Assembly (NCBI GenBank): GCA_934154805.1
Contig: CAKPGM010000009.1
Location: 1-64,000 of the forward strand
Source: an uncultured Clostridia bacterium
Lineage (GTDB): Bacteria; Bacillota; Clostridia; TANB77; CAG-508
Direction of reading: 5' to 3'
DNA length: 64,000 bases
Shown here: positions 1 to 8,997 of the stretch, piece by piece
Layout: each line of letters begins with the position of its first letter
Position numbering within the stretch: the stretch's first letter is position 1
Notes under the pieces: model-generated
Seen by the model: the letters and a program-made list of their open reading frames with translations, nothing else
Told to the model about the DNA's origin: nothing
Database searches by the model: none
Made by a program: the position numbers and the translations under genes

Positions 1-152
1 TGCCCTTGATCTCTTTTTCTTCTATATTCTCTTTCATATTTTATTAAATGTTCTTTTATTTCTTTTACTGGTTCTTGCTCTATTATTTTATCAATTATTT
101 CATCAATTTCTTTCTGAGAAAACCCTCTATTTTCTTTATTATTTTTATTCAT
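1..152 (-). CDS. Hypothetical protein, N-terminal part only
   Basis: An open frame runs from an ATG at 152 to the window edge without a stop, giving 50 residues. The start has a good ribosome binding site (AAAGGAA, 5 nt spacer), and a sigma-A-like promoter lies about 165 nt upstream. The visible part is highly charged (KEIDEIIDKIIEQ..., YEREYRRKRDQG) and predicted helical, with no signal peptide and no motif I recognise. Its interest is that its promoter carries the same palindromic site as the sortase operon promoter. The function is unknown, and the gene could be a small regulatory or cytoplasmic protein. Confidence 0.5.
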   Translation of the reverse strand, partial: MNKNNKENRGFSQKEIDEIIDKIIEQEPVKEIKEHLIKYEREYRRKRDQG

Positions 153-317
153 TCTATTCCTTTCTTATTTTACCAAATAATTCTTTTGTTTTCAACTATT
201 TAGTAAAGTATTTTACATCTTTTTTACTCTCTATTAATAATTTTTTCTGGGAAGTTTTTAGATTTTAATTTTCTTTAAATAAAAAATAAATTCGAATTTA
301 CTTATAATTATATTTGT

Positions 318-374
318 ATTATACCCCGAAAGTGGCTACTTGTCCAGCAAAATCGTATGTCAAAACTCGACATA
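318..374 (-). promoter_or_regulatory. Promoter with 19-bp palindromic operator
   Basis: On the minus strand, TGGACA (341-346) and TATAAT (318-323) are separated by 17 bp. A near-perfect palindrome, TATGTCAAAACTCGACATA (plus strand, 356-374), starts 9 bp beyond the -35. With the adjoining AATCG it matches the site at 17614-17637 in 22 of 24 positions. The rest of the 153-464 gap holds only this promoter, its leader and the terminator at 401-439. Confidence 0.6.
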
Positions 375-400
375 AATGTCCTTATAAATACTATAAAAAA

Positions 401-439
401 ACTGTTGAACAAAATACTTTCACATATTTTTTCAACAGT
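401..439 (-). terminator. Rho-independent terminator
   Basis: ACTGTTGAA pairs with TTCAACAGT. On the minus strand the stem is followed by a run of seven T. It lies just after the stop of the membrane protein gene at 465. Confidence 0.7.
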
Positions 440-464
440 CAGGGAAACTTTTACAAGTTCCTTT

Positions 465-2252
465 TTATTTTACTTTTTCCAATTCAATTGTTTCGTTGTT
501 TTTTACTACTCTATATAATGTATCTCTTTGTACTTTACCACCTTCAAAACACTCTTTTATATTGTCGACTGTATCTGCATTTGTTCTATATACAAAAACA
601 TAGTCATATCTTTCTATCACTTTTTTAAATTTTTCTGCCGACTCATAATTTCCTGATATCATATTTTGTATTTTTACCGGCATCATTACATATTCATTCA
701 TAGCTTTTAAGTATTCTATATTAGCTTTATCTCCCGCCATATATAATATTTTATCATCAGCATCTAATTTATCTTTATATTTTTCTATTTTTGTATATAT
801 GTCTCTGTTTGTATTAGATGTTTTGACATAATTTTTTCCTCTTATATATTGAGTATAAATATTATCAATCGGCATCAATGTTATTATTATACTTGCAATT
901 ACTATAAACTCAATGCTAAACTTTGTTTTTATATCAAACATAGCAAATGCGTTAAAACATAAAGTAGCAAGAAGAATTGTTGAGGTATATCTATCAAAAC
1001 AAGTTAACATTGTTCCTTCTATATTCTCAAATATTGTCATATATGTTATTGCTAATGATATTAAATATATTGGTATACTCACTAGCATAGCTATTGCATA
1101 ATAAGTAAAATTCTTGTTCTTCACTTTCTTTATTGAATATATTTGTAAGCCAATTAGCAATATCATTACCGCAAATACAGTTAATTGCTTTGTTGTTATG
1201 TCCTGTCTCATAAATACAGACATTGTGAAACTTTTTAATATATCCGAACTGTTTTGTCTATCTTCTTCTGCATTCACATACTTTGAAAAGTCCCATCTTT
1301 TTTGTGAATTGTTAACTTTTATATACCATATTGAAGTTAGTATAGCTGTTATAACACATATTACAATTAAGCTTTTTATGCTTGATTTAAATTTACTTTT
1401 ATCCTTTTTTCTATCTATAATAATTTTAATCAATATTATTATTAATGCTAATACTGCTAACCCCAGTCCTGATGTCTTTGTTAAGCATAACATTATTGTA
1501 CCAGCTAATATTTTTAATGTTTTAAATATTGAGCTGTCATCTTCATATGCGGAATATATCGTATAGGCAAACATTATGCCAAGTATTCCATCAACCAATA
1601 TGTTTAAAAAGAAATTCTTATATAATATCATCGGCATAAATATAATTAACGGAATAGCTGTTAGTATTTTTAATGCTGATTTGTCCCACTTTATTTTTTT
1701 AGTAATCGGTATTATTATTGATAAATATAAGACATTTTGAGCAATTATAACAGTATCTTCACTGTACACTTTCTGCACTGCTAAGAACAAATACTGAAAT
1801 ACTGCCGTAAATGGTGGATACTCATTAAATCTTACTATTGTTTCTGGATTTGTTCCGTAAGTGTTGTATATAAACATATTCTTTATTATTACTGCCCAAT
1901 GGTTAAATTCATCATAATCTTCAAATATTCTGCCTTTGTTTATTACAACATTTACTATAAATAACAAAGTATATATTAGTAGTCCCGGTGTTAATATTCT
2001 ACCAAGAATTTCCTTTATCCCGTCTTTATCTTTTTTTAGTATAGTTATTAATATAAATATCAACTCTATTATCGTTAATATTTGTACTATTATTGCCCCT
2101 ATTTTAAGATTATCTAATAGTCCTGCTAAGAATATTATTAGTACTATTCCTACTGTTGATATTGGCATTGTCTCTTCTATTCTTTTTTTGAATGTTATTG
2201 ATAACATTGTTGCAAATGTTATAAGTATTGAGAATATTATACAGTAATTCAT
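465..2252 (-). CDS. Multi-pass membrane protein, GT-C glycosyltransferase-like
   Basis: This 595-aa protein has about 12 hydrophobic segments and a soluble C-terminal region of roughly 110 residues. An acidic motif in the first large loop (RIFEDYDEFNHWA) followed later by NEYPPF resembles the GT39/ArnT/PMT-type GT-C enzymes, where an acidic loop residue acts in sugar transfer from a polyprenyl-phosphate donor. That assignment is inference from topology and the motif, not from a clear family match. The gene lies downstream of clpC but is separated from it by a terminator and has its own terminator after the stop. It may decorate a cell-surface polymer or protein. A second protein of the same general type is at 35600-37171. 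Confidence 0.6.
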   Translation of the reverse strand: MNYCIIFSILITFATMLSITFKKRIEETMPISTVGIVLIIFLAGLLDNLKIGAIIVQILTIIELIFILITILKKDKDGIKEILGRILTPGLLIYTLLFIVNVVINKGRIFEDYDEFNHWAVIIKNMFIYNTYGTNPETIVRFNEYPPFTAVFQYLFLAVQKVYSEDTVIIAQNVLYLSIIIPITKKIKWDKSALKILTAIPLIIFMPMILYKNFFLNILVDGILGIMFAYTIYSAYEDDSSIFKTLKILAGTIMLCLTKTSGLGLAVLALIIILIKIIIDRKKDKSKFKSSIKSLIVICVITAILTSIWYIKVNNSQKRWDFSKYVNAEEDRQNSSDILKSFTMSVFMRQDITTKQLTVFAVMILLIGLQIYSIKKVKNKNFTYYAIAMLVSIPIYLISLAITYMTIFENIEGTMLTCFDRYTSTILLATLCFNAFAMFDIKTKFSIEFIVIASIIITLMPIDNIYTQYIRGKNYVKTSNTNRDIYTKIEKYKDKLDADDKILYMAGDKANIEYLKAMNEYVMMPVKIQNMISGNYESAEKFKKVIERYDYVFVYRTNADTVDNIKECFEGGKVQRDTLYRVVKNNETIELEKVK

Positions 2253-2318
2253 TTGTGTTCTCCTTTGTTTTTTTATATATTATACTATTCTCTGATTTTT
2301 TTCAATATTTTATATTAA

Positions 2319-2352
2319 AAATAGAACACTCCCTTCATGAAGTGTTCTATTT
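2319..2352 (-). terminator. Terminator of the ctsR-clpC operon
   Basis: A 12-bp stem (AAATAGAACACT with its complement) has a 10-nt loop and is followed by TTTTT on the minus strand, just after the clpC stop. Confidence 0.7.
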
Positions 2353-2355
2353 GTT

Positions 2356-4803
2356 TTATTTAATTATAATTTCATCATCTTTTGCTGTTGCTACTGCTTT
2401 CTTTCCCTGTTTTATTATTCCATCTAAGATTGCTTCTGCAATTTTATCTTCTAACATATTTTGTATAGATCTTCTTAATGGTCTTGCGCCATAGTTGTTG
2501 TCTACACCTTTCTTAGCAATTAACTCTTTTGCTGAGTCATCAATTTCTACTTTATAGTTTTGAAGTTCTAATCTCTTTTGAACTTGTTTTAACATTATCT
2601 CCATTATTTTGTTTATATCTTCGTTGTTTAGTTTATGGAATACAATGATGTCATCAATACGGTTTATGAATTCTGGTCTAAATTGTTTCTTTAATTCTGC
2701 TAGAACTTCTTTTTTGATGTTCTCATATTCTTGTTTCTCATCTTCTGCACTCTTAGCATTAGCAAATCCTAATTTGTTCTTGTCTGTTATTAGTTTTGCT
2801 CCAACGTTTGATGTCATTATTATAATTGTGTTTTTAAAGTTTACAGTTCTTCCTTGTGAGTCTGTTAGTCTTCCATCTTCTAGTATTTGTAATAACATAT
2901 TCATTACATCAGGATGAGCTTTTTCCATTTCATCAAATAATATTACTGAATATGGTTTTCTTCTTACTTTTTCTGTAAGTTGACCACCTTCGTCATATCC
3001 AACATATCCTGGAGGCGAGCCTATTAATTTTGCAACAGAATGTGATTCCATAAATTCTGACATATCAATTCTTATCATTGCATCTTCATTTCCAAACATT
3101 GCTTCTGCTAATGCTTTTGCAAGTTCTGTCTTACCAACACCAGTTGGTCCTAAGAATAAGAATGAACCTGTTGGTCTGTTTGGATCTGTTAGCCCAACTC
3201 TACCTCTTCTTATAGCTTTTGCTACTGCTGACACCGCTTCATTTTGACCAATTACTCTCTTATGAAGATTCTCTTCCAAATGTCTTAATTTATCACTTTC
3301 TGTTTCTGTAATCTTGTATGCAGGAATTCCTGTCCATCTTGCAATAACTTCTGCTATGTTTTCTTTGTTTAGCGTAATTACATTTTTAGTATTGCCATCT
3401 TTCCATTTTGCCTGTTCTTCTTCTAGTTTTTCCTTTTTGGTTCTTTGTTTATCTCTTAATTTTGCTGCTTTTTCAAAATTTTGTGTTGCTATTGCTTCTT
3501 CCTTTTCTTTGTTGACTTTTTCTATTTCTTCTTCTAATTTTCTTATTGAGTCTGGTTTTGTATATGATTGCATTTTTACCTTTGAAGCCGCTTCATCAAT
3601 TAGATCTATCGCCTTATCTGGTAAGTATCTGTCATTTACATATCTTATTGATAAATCAACTGCTGCTTTTATGGCATCATCCGTTATTTTTACATTATGA
3701 TGAGCCTCATATTTATCTCTTAATCCTTCTAGTATTTTTATTGCATCTTCCTCAGATGGTTCTTCTACTGTTACAGGACTAAATCTTCTTTCTAGTGCTG
3801 CATCTTTTTCTATATATTTTCTATATTCGTTTGTTGTTGTTGCTCCTATTACTTGAATTTCACCTCTTGCCAAAAGTGGTTTTAAAATATTTGCTGCATC
3901 AACTGCGCCCTCTGCAGAACCAGCTCCAACTATTGTATGGATTTCATCTATGAATAAGATTACATCTCCTGCTTTTCTTACTTCATCTAGTGATTTTTTG
4001 ATTCTTTCTTCAAAATCTCCTCTATATTTTGCACCAGCTACCATACTTGATATGTCAACACTTACCACTCTTTTATTCTTTAATGTCTCTGGTACATCTC
4101 CTGCAACTATTTTCTCAGCTAATCCTTCTGCGATAGCAGTTTTTCCAACTCCTGGTTCACCAATTAAACAAGGATTATTCTTTGTTCTTCTTGATAATAT
4201 TTGGATTACTCTATCTATTTCTGTACTTCTTCCTATTACTGGATCTAGCTTTCCTTCTGTTGCTCTTTTTGTTAAATCACTTCCATATTGATTTAATGTT
4301 GGTGTAGAATTGAAGCTTCCTCTATTTGAGCTTCTTTTGGCTCCTTGTTCTTTGCTATCAGCTTCATTTATTGTTTTGACAATTTCGTTGTATAATTTTT
4401 GAGGATTTACATTTAAATCCATCATTATTCTTACAGCTACACTGTCGCCTTCTCTCATTATTCCGACTAATAAATGTTCAGTTCCTATATATTGACTATT
4501 TAATCTTCTTGCTTCCATAAATGCATTTTCTATTACTCTCTTTGTTCTTGGAGTAAATCCTATTGCATCTATATCTGTAATAGAGGCTTCTTCATTTATT
4601 CCTATAAGGTTCTCAATTTCTTTAAGCACTTCCGCACTAGTAACTCCTTGATTTGCTAACACTTTGCTTGCAACACCATTTGCCTCTTCTACTAATCCGT
4701 ATAAAAGATGTTCTGTGCCTATATAATTGTGTCCTAATTTTGCTGCAATTTCATTTGCGATTTCTAATGCAATTTCTGCACTGTTTGTAAATTTGTATTT
4801 CAT
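2356..4803 (-). CDS. clpC: ATP-dependent Clp protease ATP-binding subunit ClpC
   Basis: ClpC is an 815-aa Hsp100 unfoldase that feeds substrates to ClpP. Visible parts are the double N-terminal Clp repeat (residues 1-145), AAA-1 with Walker A GEPGVGKTA, a middle domain with the UVR-type segment (EKAAKLRDKQ) typical of ClpC, and AAA-2 with Walker A GPTGVGKTE followed by the C-terminal D2-small domain. The length is normal for the family. It is the last gene of ctsR-mcsA-mcsB-clpC, and in Bacillus this operon couples arginine phosphorylation by McsB to ClpCP degradation. Expression is predicted to be under CtsR through the operator upstream of ctsR. Confidence 0.97.
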   Translation of the reverse strand: MKYKFTNSAEIALEIANEIAAKLGHNYIGTEHLLYGLVEEANGVASKVLANQGVTSAEVLKEIENLIGINEEASITDIDAIGFTPRTKRVIENAFMEARRLNSQYIGTEHLLVGIMREGDSVAVRIMMDLNVNPQKLYNEIVKTINEADSKEQGAKRSSNRGSFNSTPTLNQYGSDLTKRATEGKLDPVIGRSTEIDRVIQILSRRTKNNPCLIGEPGVGKTAIAEGLAEKIVAGDVPETLKNKRVVSVDISSMVAGAKYRGDFEERIKKSLDEVRKAGDVILFIDEIHTIVGAGSAEGAVDAANILKPLLARGEIQVIGATTTNEYRKYIEKDAALERRFSPVTVEEPSEEDAIKILEGLRDKYEAHHNVKITDDAIKAAVDLSIRYVNDRYLPDKAIDLIDEAASKVKMQSYTKPDSIRKLEEEIEKVNKEKEEAIATQNFEKAAKLRDKQRTKKEKLEEEQAKWKDGNTKNVITLNKENIAEVIARWTGIPAYKITETESDKLRHLEENLHKRVIGQNEAVSAVAKAIRRGRVGLTDPNRPTGSFLFLGPTGVGKTELAKALAEAMFGNEDAMIRIDMSEFMESHSVAKLIGSPPGYVGYDEGGQLTEKVRRKPYSVILFDEMEKAHPDVMNMLLQILEDGRLTDSQGRTVNFKNTIIIMTSNVGAKLITDKNKLGFANAKSAEDEKQEYENIKKEVLAELKKQFRPEFINRIDDIIVFHKLNNEDINKIMEIMLKQVQKRLELQNYKVEIDDSAKELIAKKGVDNNYGARPLRRSIQNMLEDKIAEAILDGIIKQGKKAVATAKDDEIIIK

Positions 4804-4839
4804 AATAATTCACTTCCTTCTTTGTATATTTTGACAAAT

Positions 4840-5853
4840 TTACTCGTTTATAATCTGTCTAATTACCTCTGTTCTCTTTGCATCTCTTTCTTTTTTAGAC
4901 ATTTCTTTTCCTAGATATTTCTGTAGATTATATGGTTTTGTGTATAAATATAATTTTTTTATTTTGAAATCATTTAACTCTGCAATTACTCCCATATCTG
5001 TTCCTAGTTTCACATCTGATAGTAGGTTTAAACATTCGTTGCTGCTCAATAATCTTGCATTTGATAGTACACCAAATGCCCTATAGACTTTATCAGCAAA
5101 TCCAATTTCGTTTTTACCTAGATATTTTCTAGCAACTCTTTCTTGCTCTATGATTTTTTCTACTATTGTTTTCATATTTTTTACTATTTCTTGCTCTGTT
5201 ACTCCTAGAGTTTGATTGTTAAATATTTGATACATATCTCCTATATTTTGATTTTCATCTCCATATATTCCTGTTATGCTCATTGCAAAACTATTTACTG
5301 CGTGAAATACCTTGTTTAGGTTTCCTGTCTTTGCTAACCCTGGAAGATGCATTGTTACTGATACTCTTGCTCCTGTTCCAACATTTATTGGACAAGCTGT
5401 TAAGTATCCATATTTTTCACTATATGCATATGGTAATAACTTTTCCATTTTTTGATCTAATTCAACTGCCAAATTCATAAGTTCTTCTAAAGCTATTCCT
5501 TCTCCAAAAACTTGAAGTAATAAATGATCTTCGCTATTTATCATTATGCAGATGTTTTCTTCTTTGTTTATTGCTATTGCTGTGCTCTCACCTTTTTCTA
5601 TAAAATCTGGTGTAATTAACTTCTTTTCTACTAATGATATTTTAGTTATTTCATCCATATCTTTTAGTTTTAATAGCTGAAGTCCATAGCCTAATGAAGG
5701 GATGATCTCTTCAACTTTGTCTAATATTTGCTTTTTTTCGTCTTCACTGCATTTGTTTTCAAATTTAAATCCTTTTAAATTTCTTGCTAGTCTAACTCTT
5801 GTACTAACAACCACATCTGAATCTTTTCCATTTTGTAAATACCAGTTTGACAT
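4840..5853 (-). CDS. mcsB: Protein arginine kinase McsB
   Basis: The predicted protein is 337 aa in the ATP:guanido phosphotransferase fold. The N-terminus carries the family motif VVSTRVRLARNLKGF, and the active-site region NIGTGARVSVTMHLPGL is present (seen as CPINVGTGARVSV). McsB phosphorylates arginines and so marks proteins for ClpCP. I place the start at the ATG at 5853, preceded by AAAGGA at the right distance; an upstream in-frame ATG at 5871 would overlap mcsA and has no better site. mcsA lies directly upstream with a 4-nt gap, and clpC follows 36 nt later. Confidence 0.95.
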   Translation of the reverse strand: MSNWYLQNGKDSDVVVSTRVRLARNLKGFKFENKCSEDEKKQILDKVEEIIPSLGYGLQLLKLKDMDEITKISLVEKKLITPDFIEKGESTAIAINKEENICIMINSEDHLLLQVFGEGIALEELMNLAVELDQKMEKLLPYAYSEKYGYLTACPINVGTGARVSVTMHLPGLAKTGNLNKVFHAVNSFAMSITGIYGDENQNIGDMYQIFNNQTLGVTEQEIVKNMKTIVEKIIEQERVARKYLGKNEIGFADKVYRAFGVLSNARLLSSNECLNLLSDVKLGTDMGVIAELNDFKIKKLYLYTKPYNLQKYLGKEMSKKERDAKRTEVIRQIINE

Positions 5854-5857
5854 ATTA

Positions 5858-6391
5858 TTACTTCCTTTCATTTAGTTTTTTGATTTCATCTCTTAGTTTT
5901 GCTGCATCTTCATATCTTTCTTCTTTTATTGCTTGATTTAATTCTTGTGTTAATTTTTCTGTTTCGCTCATTTTCTTCTCTGGCTTTTTATTTTCACCTA
6001 TGTTAGAAAGTTTTTCATCTATATTTAGAGGTTTTCTTCCTATATGTTTTGTTCCTCCTTGTATATTTCTCAATACACTTTCTAGTCTATCCCCAAACAT
6101 ATCATAATCAGAAGGACATCCTAAAAGTCCAGTTTTTATAAAATCATCATACAATTCTCCACAGTTATTGCACTGACTGTGTTTTTCTCTTACGAAACTT
6201 GGTAAAAGTTGCTCATCTGTGAAGAAGTCATCTAAGAAATTAGAAAAATGTATTGGCATATTAATTTTGAAATTATCAATTCCTAATTTAGATGCACAGT
6301 CCTCGCATAGCACCATTTCCTTTTTTACTCCATTAACGATTTGTGTATATTTTACATTTGCTTCATTCTTTCCACAATTTTGACATAACAT
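5858..6391 (-). CDS. mcsA: McsA, activator of the McsB kinase
   Basis: This 177-aa protein has two zinc-binding CxxC pairs near the N-terminus (MLCQNCGKNEA, LCEDCA), a further pair (CNNCGELY) and a lone Cys (GCPSDYD), and a C-terminal UVR motif (ERYEDAAKLRDEIKKL). This is the standard McsA layout: the zinc part binds and activates McsB, and the UVR part resembles the ClpC middle domain. It starts from a well-placed AGGAGG-like site and is the second gene of the CtsR operon, 21 nt after ctsR. Confidence 0.94.
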   Translation of the reverse strand: MLCQNCGKNEANVKYTQIVNGVKKEMVLCEDCASKLGIDNFKINMPIHFSNFLDDFFTDEQLLPSFVREKHSQCNNCGELYDDFIKTGLLGCPSDYDMFGDRLESVLRNIQGGTKHIGRKPLNIDEKLSNIGENKKPEKKMSETEKLTQELNQAIKEERYEDAAKLRDEIKKLNERK

Positions 6392-6412
6392 AGTAATTAC
6401 CTCCTTTTATGT

Positions 6413-6862
6413 TTAGTCTTCAACTAAATTTACTAACATATTTTTAAATATGTTTGCTCTTAGTTGATCTCTATCTTTTGGGTCAATGTTTAAAACATTG
6501 TCACTCGTTGCGACCTTTAAAAGTTTTGCCTCATTTTGTGTTATCATTTTATATGATAGAAAATTGCTAATAAAAATGCTTACTTCTTGCGCTGTTATAG
6601 AATTTCCCATACTTGATATTATATGCATAAAATAATTGCTTTTTGTGATGTTTACTTTTGTAATTGTAATATGTCCTCCTCCACCACGCTTACTTTCTAC
6701 ATAGTATCCTTGTGTTGGTTTAAACCTTGTTGATATTACATAGTTTATTTGTGATGGTACACAATTAAATTTTTCTGCTAAGTCATTTCTTTGTATTTCT
6801 ATTTTATTCTCTTCTTCAAAAAGTTCTTTTATAAATTCTTCTATCATATCTGACATTCTCAT
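6413..6862 (-). CDS. ctsR: Transcriptional repressor CtsR
   Basis: The 149-aa protein has an N-terminal winged helix-turn-helix (SDMIEEFIKELF... NCVPSQINYVISTRF), the glycine-rich wing ESKRGGGGHITI that reads the operator minor groove and senses heat in Bacillus, and the C-terminal dimerisation part. It represses clp genes until heat or McsB relieves it. It is the first gene of its own operon, directly behind a matching operator, which indicates autoregulation. Confidence 0.96.
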   Translation of the reverse strand: MRMSDMIEEFIKELFEEENKIEIQRNDLAEKFNCVPSQINYVISTRFKPTQGYYVESKRGGGGHITITKVNITKSNYFMHIISSMGNSITAQEVSIFISNFLSYKMITQNEAKLLKVATSDNVLNIDPKDRDQLRANIFKNMLVNLVED

Positions 6863-6884
6863 TTCAGTCGCCTCTTTTCTTTGT

Positions 6885-6945
6885 TTTTGACTTTGACTTT
6901 CTTTGACCTACATAAATATTATAGCACGATTTTTTATGTTGTCAA
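6885..6945 (-). promoter_or_regulatory. CtsR operator and promoter of ctsR-mcsA-mcsB-clpC
   Basis: On the minus strand GGTCAAA GAA AGTCAAA matches the CtsR heptad repeat (RGTCAAANANRGTCAAA), and a third half-site GTCAAAAA follows directly. The promoter upstream is TTGACA (940-945 in the 6 kb numbering) and TATAAT (6918-6923) with a 16-bp spacer, so the operator sits just downstream of the -10 where bound CtsR would block initiation. Confidence 0.9.
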
Positions 6946-6983
6946 TATATTTTTAATAAAATTTTTAAATTTTATTTTTCTCA

Positions 6984-7012
6984 TTGACTTTGGTTACTGT
7001 AAGTTATACAAT
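6984..7012 (+). promoter_or_regulatory. Promoter of plsX
   Basis: TTGACT (6984-6989) and TACAAT (7007-7012) are separated by 17 bp, 36 nt before the plsX ATG. I see no FapR-type operator here. Confidence 0.7.
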
Positions 7013-7047
7013 ATAAAGCATACAATCATCAAAAAGGAGTTTTACTT

Positions 7048-8076
7048 ATGATTATTTTATTAGATGCTATGGGTGGAGATAACGCCCCTGATGCTAATAT
7101 TAAAGGTGCCGTAGCTGCTATAAATCAAGTTAATGCAGAGATATGGCTAATCGGAAAAGAAGATGTAATAAAAAATAAACTAAAAGAATTCTATAATAAA
7201 ACAGCTGAGGAAATTTCACCAAAATTAAAAATTTATCATGCACCAGACACTATAGAAATGGAAGACACTCCTACTGTTGCAATAAAACGCAAAAAAGAGT
7301 CTTCTATGGTTGTCGGATTTAACCTTTTAAAAGAAGGTAAAGGAGATGTGTTTATCTCTGCTGGAAATTCAGGTGCACTTCTAACTGGTGCTACTTTATT
7401 GGTTGGAAGAATTAAAGGTATTGACAGACCTGCTATTGCTGGTATCTTACCTTCATACCACAAAAGATTAGTTCTTATGGATTGTGGTTCAAATACTAAT
7501 TGCAAACCTATTAATCTTTTACAATTTGCACAAATGTCTAATATTTATATTCGTGATGCTCTAAAAATAGAAAATCCAGCCATTGGTTTATTAAACATTG
7601 GAACTGAGGAGACAAAAGGTAATGAATTAATAAAAGAAAGTTATCAATTATTAAAAGAAAAATCTGAAGAATTAGGAATCAATTTTATTGGTAATATTGA
7701 AGGGCGTGATGCTTTCTCTGGTAAAGTTGATGCTATTATAGCTGATGGATTTACAGGAAATATCTTTTTAAAGACTGTTGAAGGAATGGGTAAATTCATA
7801 AAGAAGTCTTTAAATGAAAGTATAAAGAAAAATATATTTTCTATCATTGGTGCTCTTCCTACTCTTCCTGCTTTAAATAGATTTAAGAAGATGATGGATT
7901 ATAAAGAATATGGTGGAGCTTTATTCTTAGGAGTAAAGAAACCTGTTGTAAAGGCTCACGGAAGTAGTGATGCAAAAGTTTTCGAATTTACTATAAAGCA
8001 AGCCGAACAATTTGTAAATAATAGAACTGTAGACAAATTGATTGAAGCTTTTGAATCTCAAAATGAAAATAAATAA
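7048..8076 (+). CDS. plsX: Phosphate acyltransferase PlsX
   Basis: PlsX is a 342-aa cytosolic enzyme that makes acyl-phosphate from acyl-ACP for phosphatidic acid synthesis by PlsY/PlsC. The N-terminus (LLDAMGGDNAP) and the conserved FISAGNSGALLTGA and IADGFTGN segments are diagnostic, and the length is normal. AAAGGAG precedes the ATG. Unlike many Firmicutes, it stands alone here between its own promoter and a terminator, without fapR, fabD, acpP or rnc beside it. Confidence 0.96.
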   Translation: MIILLDAMGGDNAPDANIKGAVAAINQVNAEIWLIGKEDVIKNKLKEFYNKTAEEISPKLKIYHAPDTIEMEDTPTVAIKRKKESSMVVGFNLLKEGKGDVFISAGNSGALLTGATLLVGRIKGIDRPAIAGILPSYHKRLVLMDCGSNTNCKPINLLQFAQMSNIYIRDALKIENPAIGLLNIGTEETKGNELIKESYQLLKEKSEELGINFIGNIEGRDAFSGKVDAIIADGFTGNIFLKTVEGMGKFIKKSLNESIKKNIFSIIGALPTLPALNRFKKMMDYKEYGGALFLGVKKPVVKAHGSSDAKVFEFTIKQAEQFVNNRTVDKLIEAFESQNENK

Positions 8077-8082
8077 TAAAAT

Positions 8083-8111
8083 TCGCCCTAAAGGATTTTC
8101 CTCTTGGGCGA
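8083..8111. terminator. Terminator between convergent plsX and hslO
   Basis: TCGCCC pairs with GGGCGA across a 17-nt loop, followed by a T-rich tract on the plus strand. It probably serves both converging genes. Confidence 0.55.
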
Positions 8112-8117
8112 TTCATT

Positions 8118-8996
8118 TTAGTCTTTTTTTATTAATTCTTTTAAATCTTCTTTTGTAAATGTATATTTCTTATTGCAGAAATTACATACAATCTCTATCT
8201 TTTCTTCTTCATTTATTATTTTTTCTAACTCTTCTTTTCCTATTGCTATAAGACCTTTCTCGCATTTCTCTTTTGAGCAATTACACTGATATTCTGGATT
8301 AACTTCTGATAGTATTTGTAGATTTTCATCTCCTGTTACTTCTTTTGCTATTTCTTCTAATGTTTTGTTTTCATCTAGCATTTTGCTTATTGGTTCTATG
8401 TTTTTTACCTGTTCTTCAATTTTTGTAATTATTTCATCTGTTGCATCTGGCATTAACGAAAGTTTATATCCTCCCGCTTCTTTTACTCCATTTTTATCAA
8501 CTAATACACCTAGTGCAATAACACTTGGAGTTTGCTCTGATGTTGCAAAGTAGTTAGTAAAGTCTTCTGCAATTTCTCCACTAACAATTGGAGTCATTCC
8601 TACATATGGTTTGCCAATTCCTAAATCTTTAATTATATACAGCATTCCATATTTTCCGACAGCTTTTCCTACATTTAACTTTCCGTTTTCTTCGTTTAAT
8701 GGTAAATCTAATTTTGAGTTTTCTACATATCCTTTTACATTACCATTACATTCTCCAACTGCTGTTACCATTCCTATTGGTCCATCACCCTTTATTTGGT
8801 TTGTTATAGATCCTTTTTCTTCTTTAGTTTCGTATCCCATTATACTTGTTATTGTAAGTAGTCTTCCTAGAGTAGCAGTTGCTGTTGGGCTTAAATCGTG
8901 TAATTTTCTTGCTTCTTCTACTAAATTTGTTGATGAAATACATTTTATACTTACTTTTCCATCATATGCTAAACAATCTATTATTCTGTCTTTCAT
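8118..8996 (-). CDS. hslO: Redox-regulated chaperonin Hsp33
   Basis: Hsp33 is a 292-aa holdase chaperone switched on by oxidation. The N-terminal substrate-binding domain is complete, and the C-terminal zinc switch is visible as CNC (in YQCNCSKEK) followed by CNFCNKKY about 30 residues on, which is the CxC...CxxC redox centre. The ATG lies 2 nt after the stop of the methyltransferase gene, and its GGAGC site lies within that gene's end, so the two are translated from one message. Confidence 0.95.
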   Translation of the reverse strand: MKDRIIDCLAYDGKVSIKCISSTNLVEEARKLHDLSPTATATLGRLLTITSIMGYETKEEKGSITNQIKGDGPIGMVTAVGECNGNVKGYVENSKLDLPLNEENGKLNVGKAVGKYGMLYIIKDLGIGKPYVGMTPIVSGEIAEDFTNYFATSEQTPSVIALGVLVDKNGVKEAGGYKLSLMPDATDEIITKIEEQVKNIEPISKMLDENKTLEEIAKEVTGDENLQILSEVNPEYQCNCSKEKCEKGLIAIGKEELEKIINEEEKIEIVCNFCNKKYTFTKEDLKELIKKD

Positions 8997-8997
8997 T

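Noticed and set aside
3314..3700. Long plus-strand open frames opposite clpC and other genes
   Set aside because: They are antisense to strongly conserved genes, with no ribosome binding sites and poor composition; they result from AT-rich codon usage.
5853..5871. Upstream start for mcsB
   Set aside because: The in-frame ATG at 5871 overlaps mcsA, and its codons include the AAAGGA that serves the ATG at 5853.
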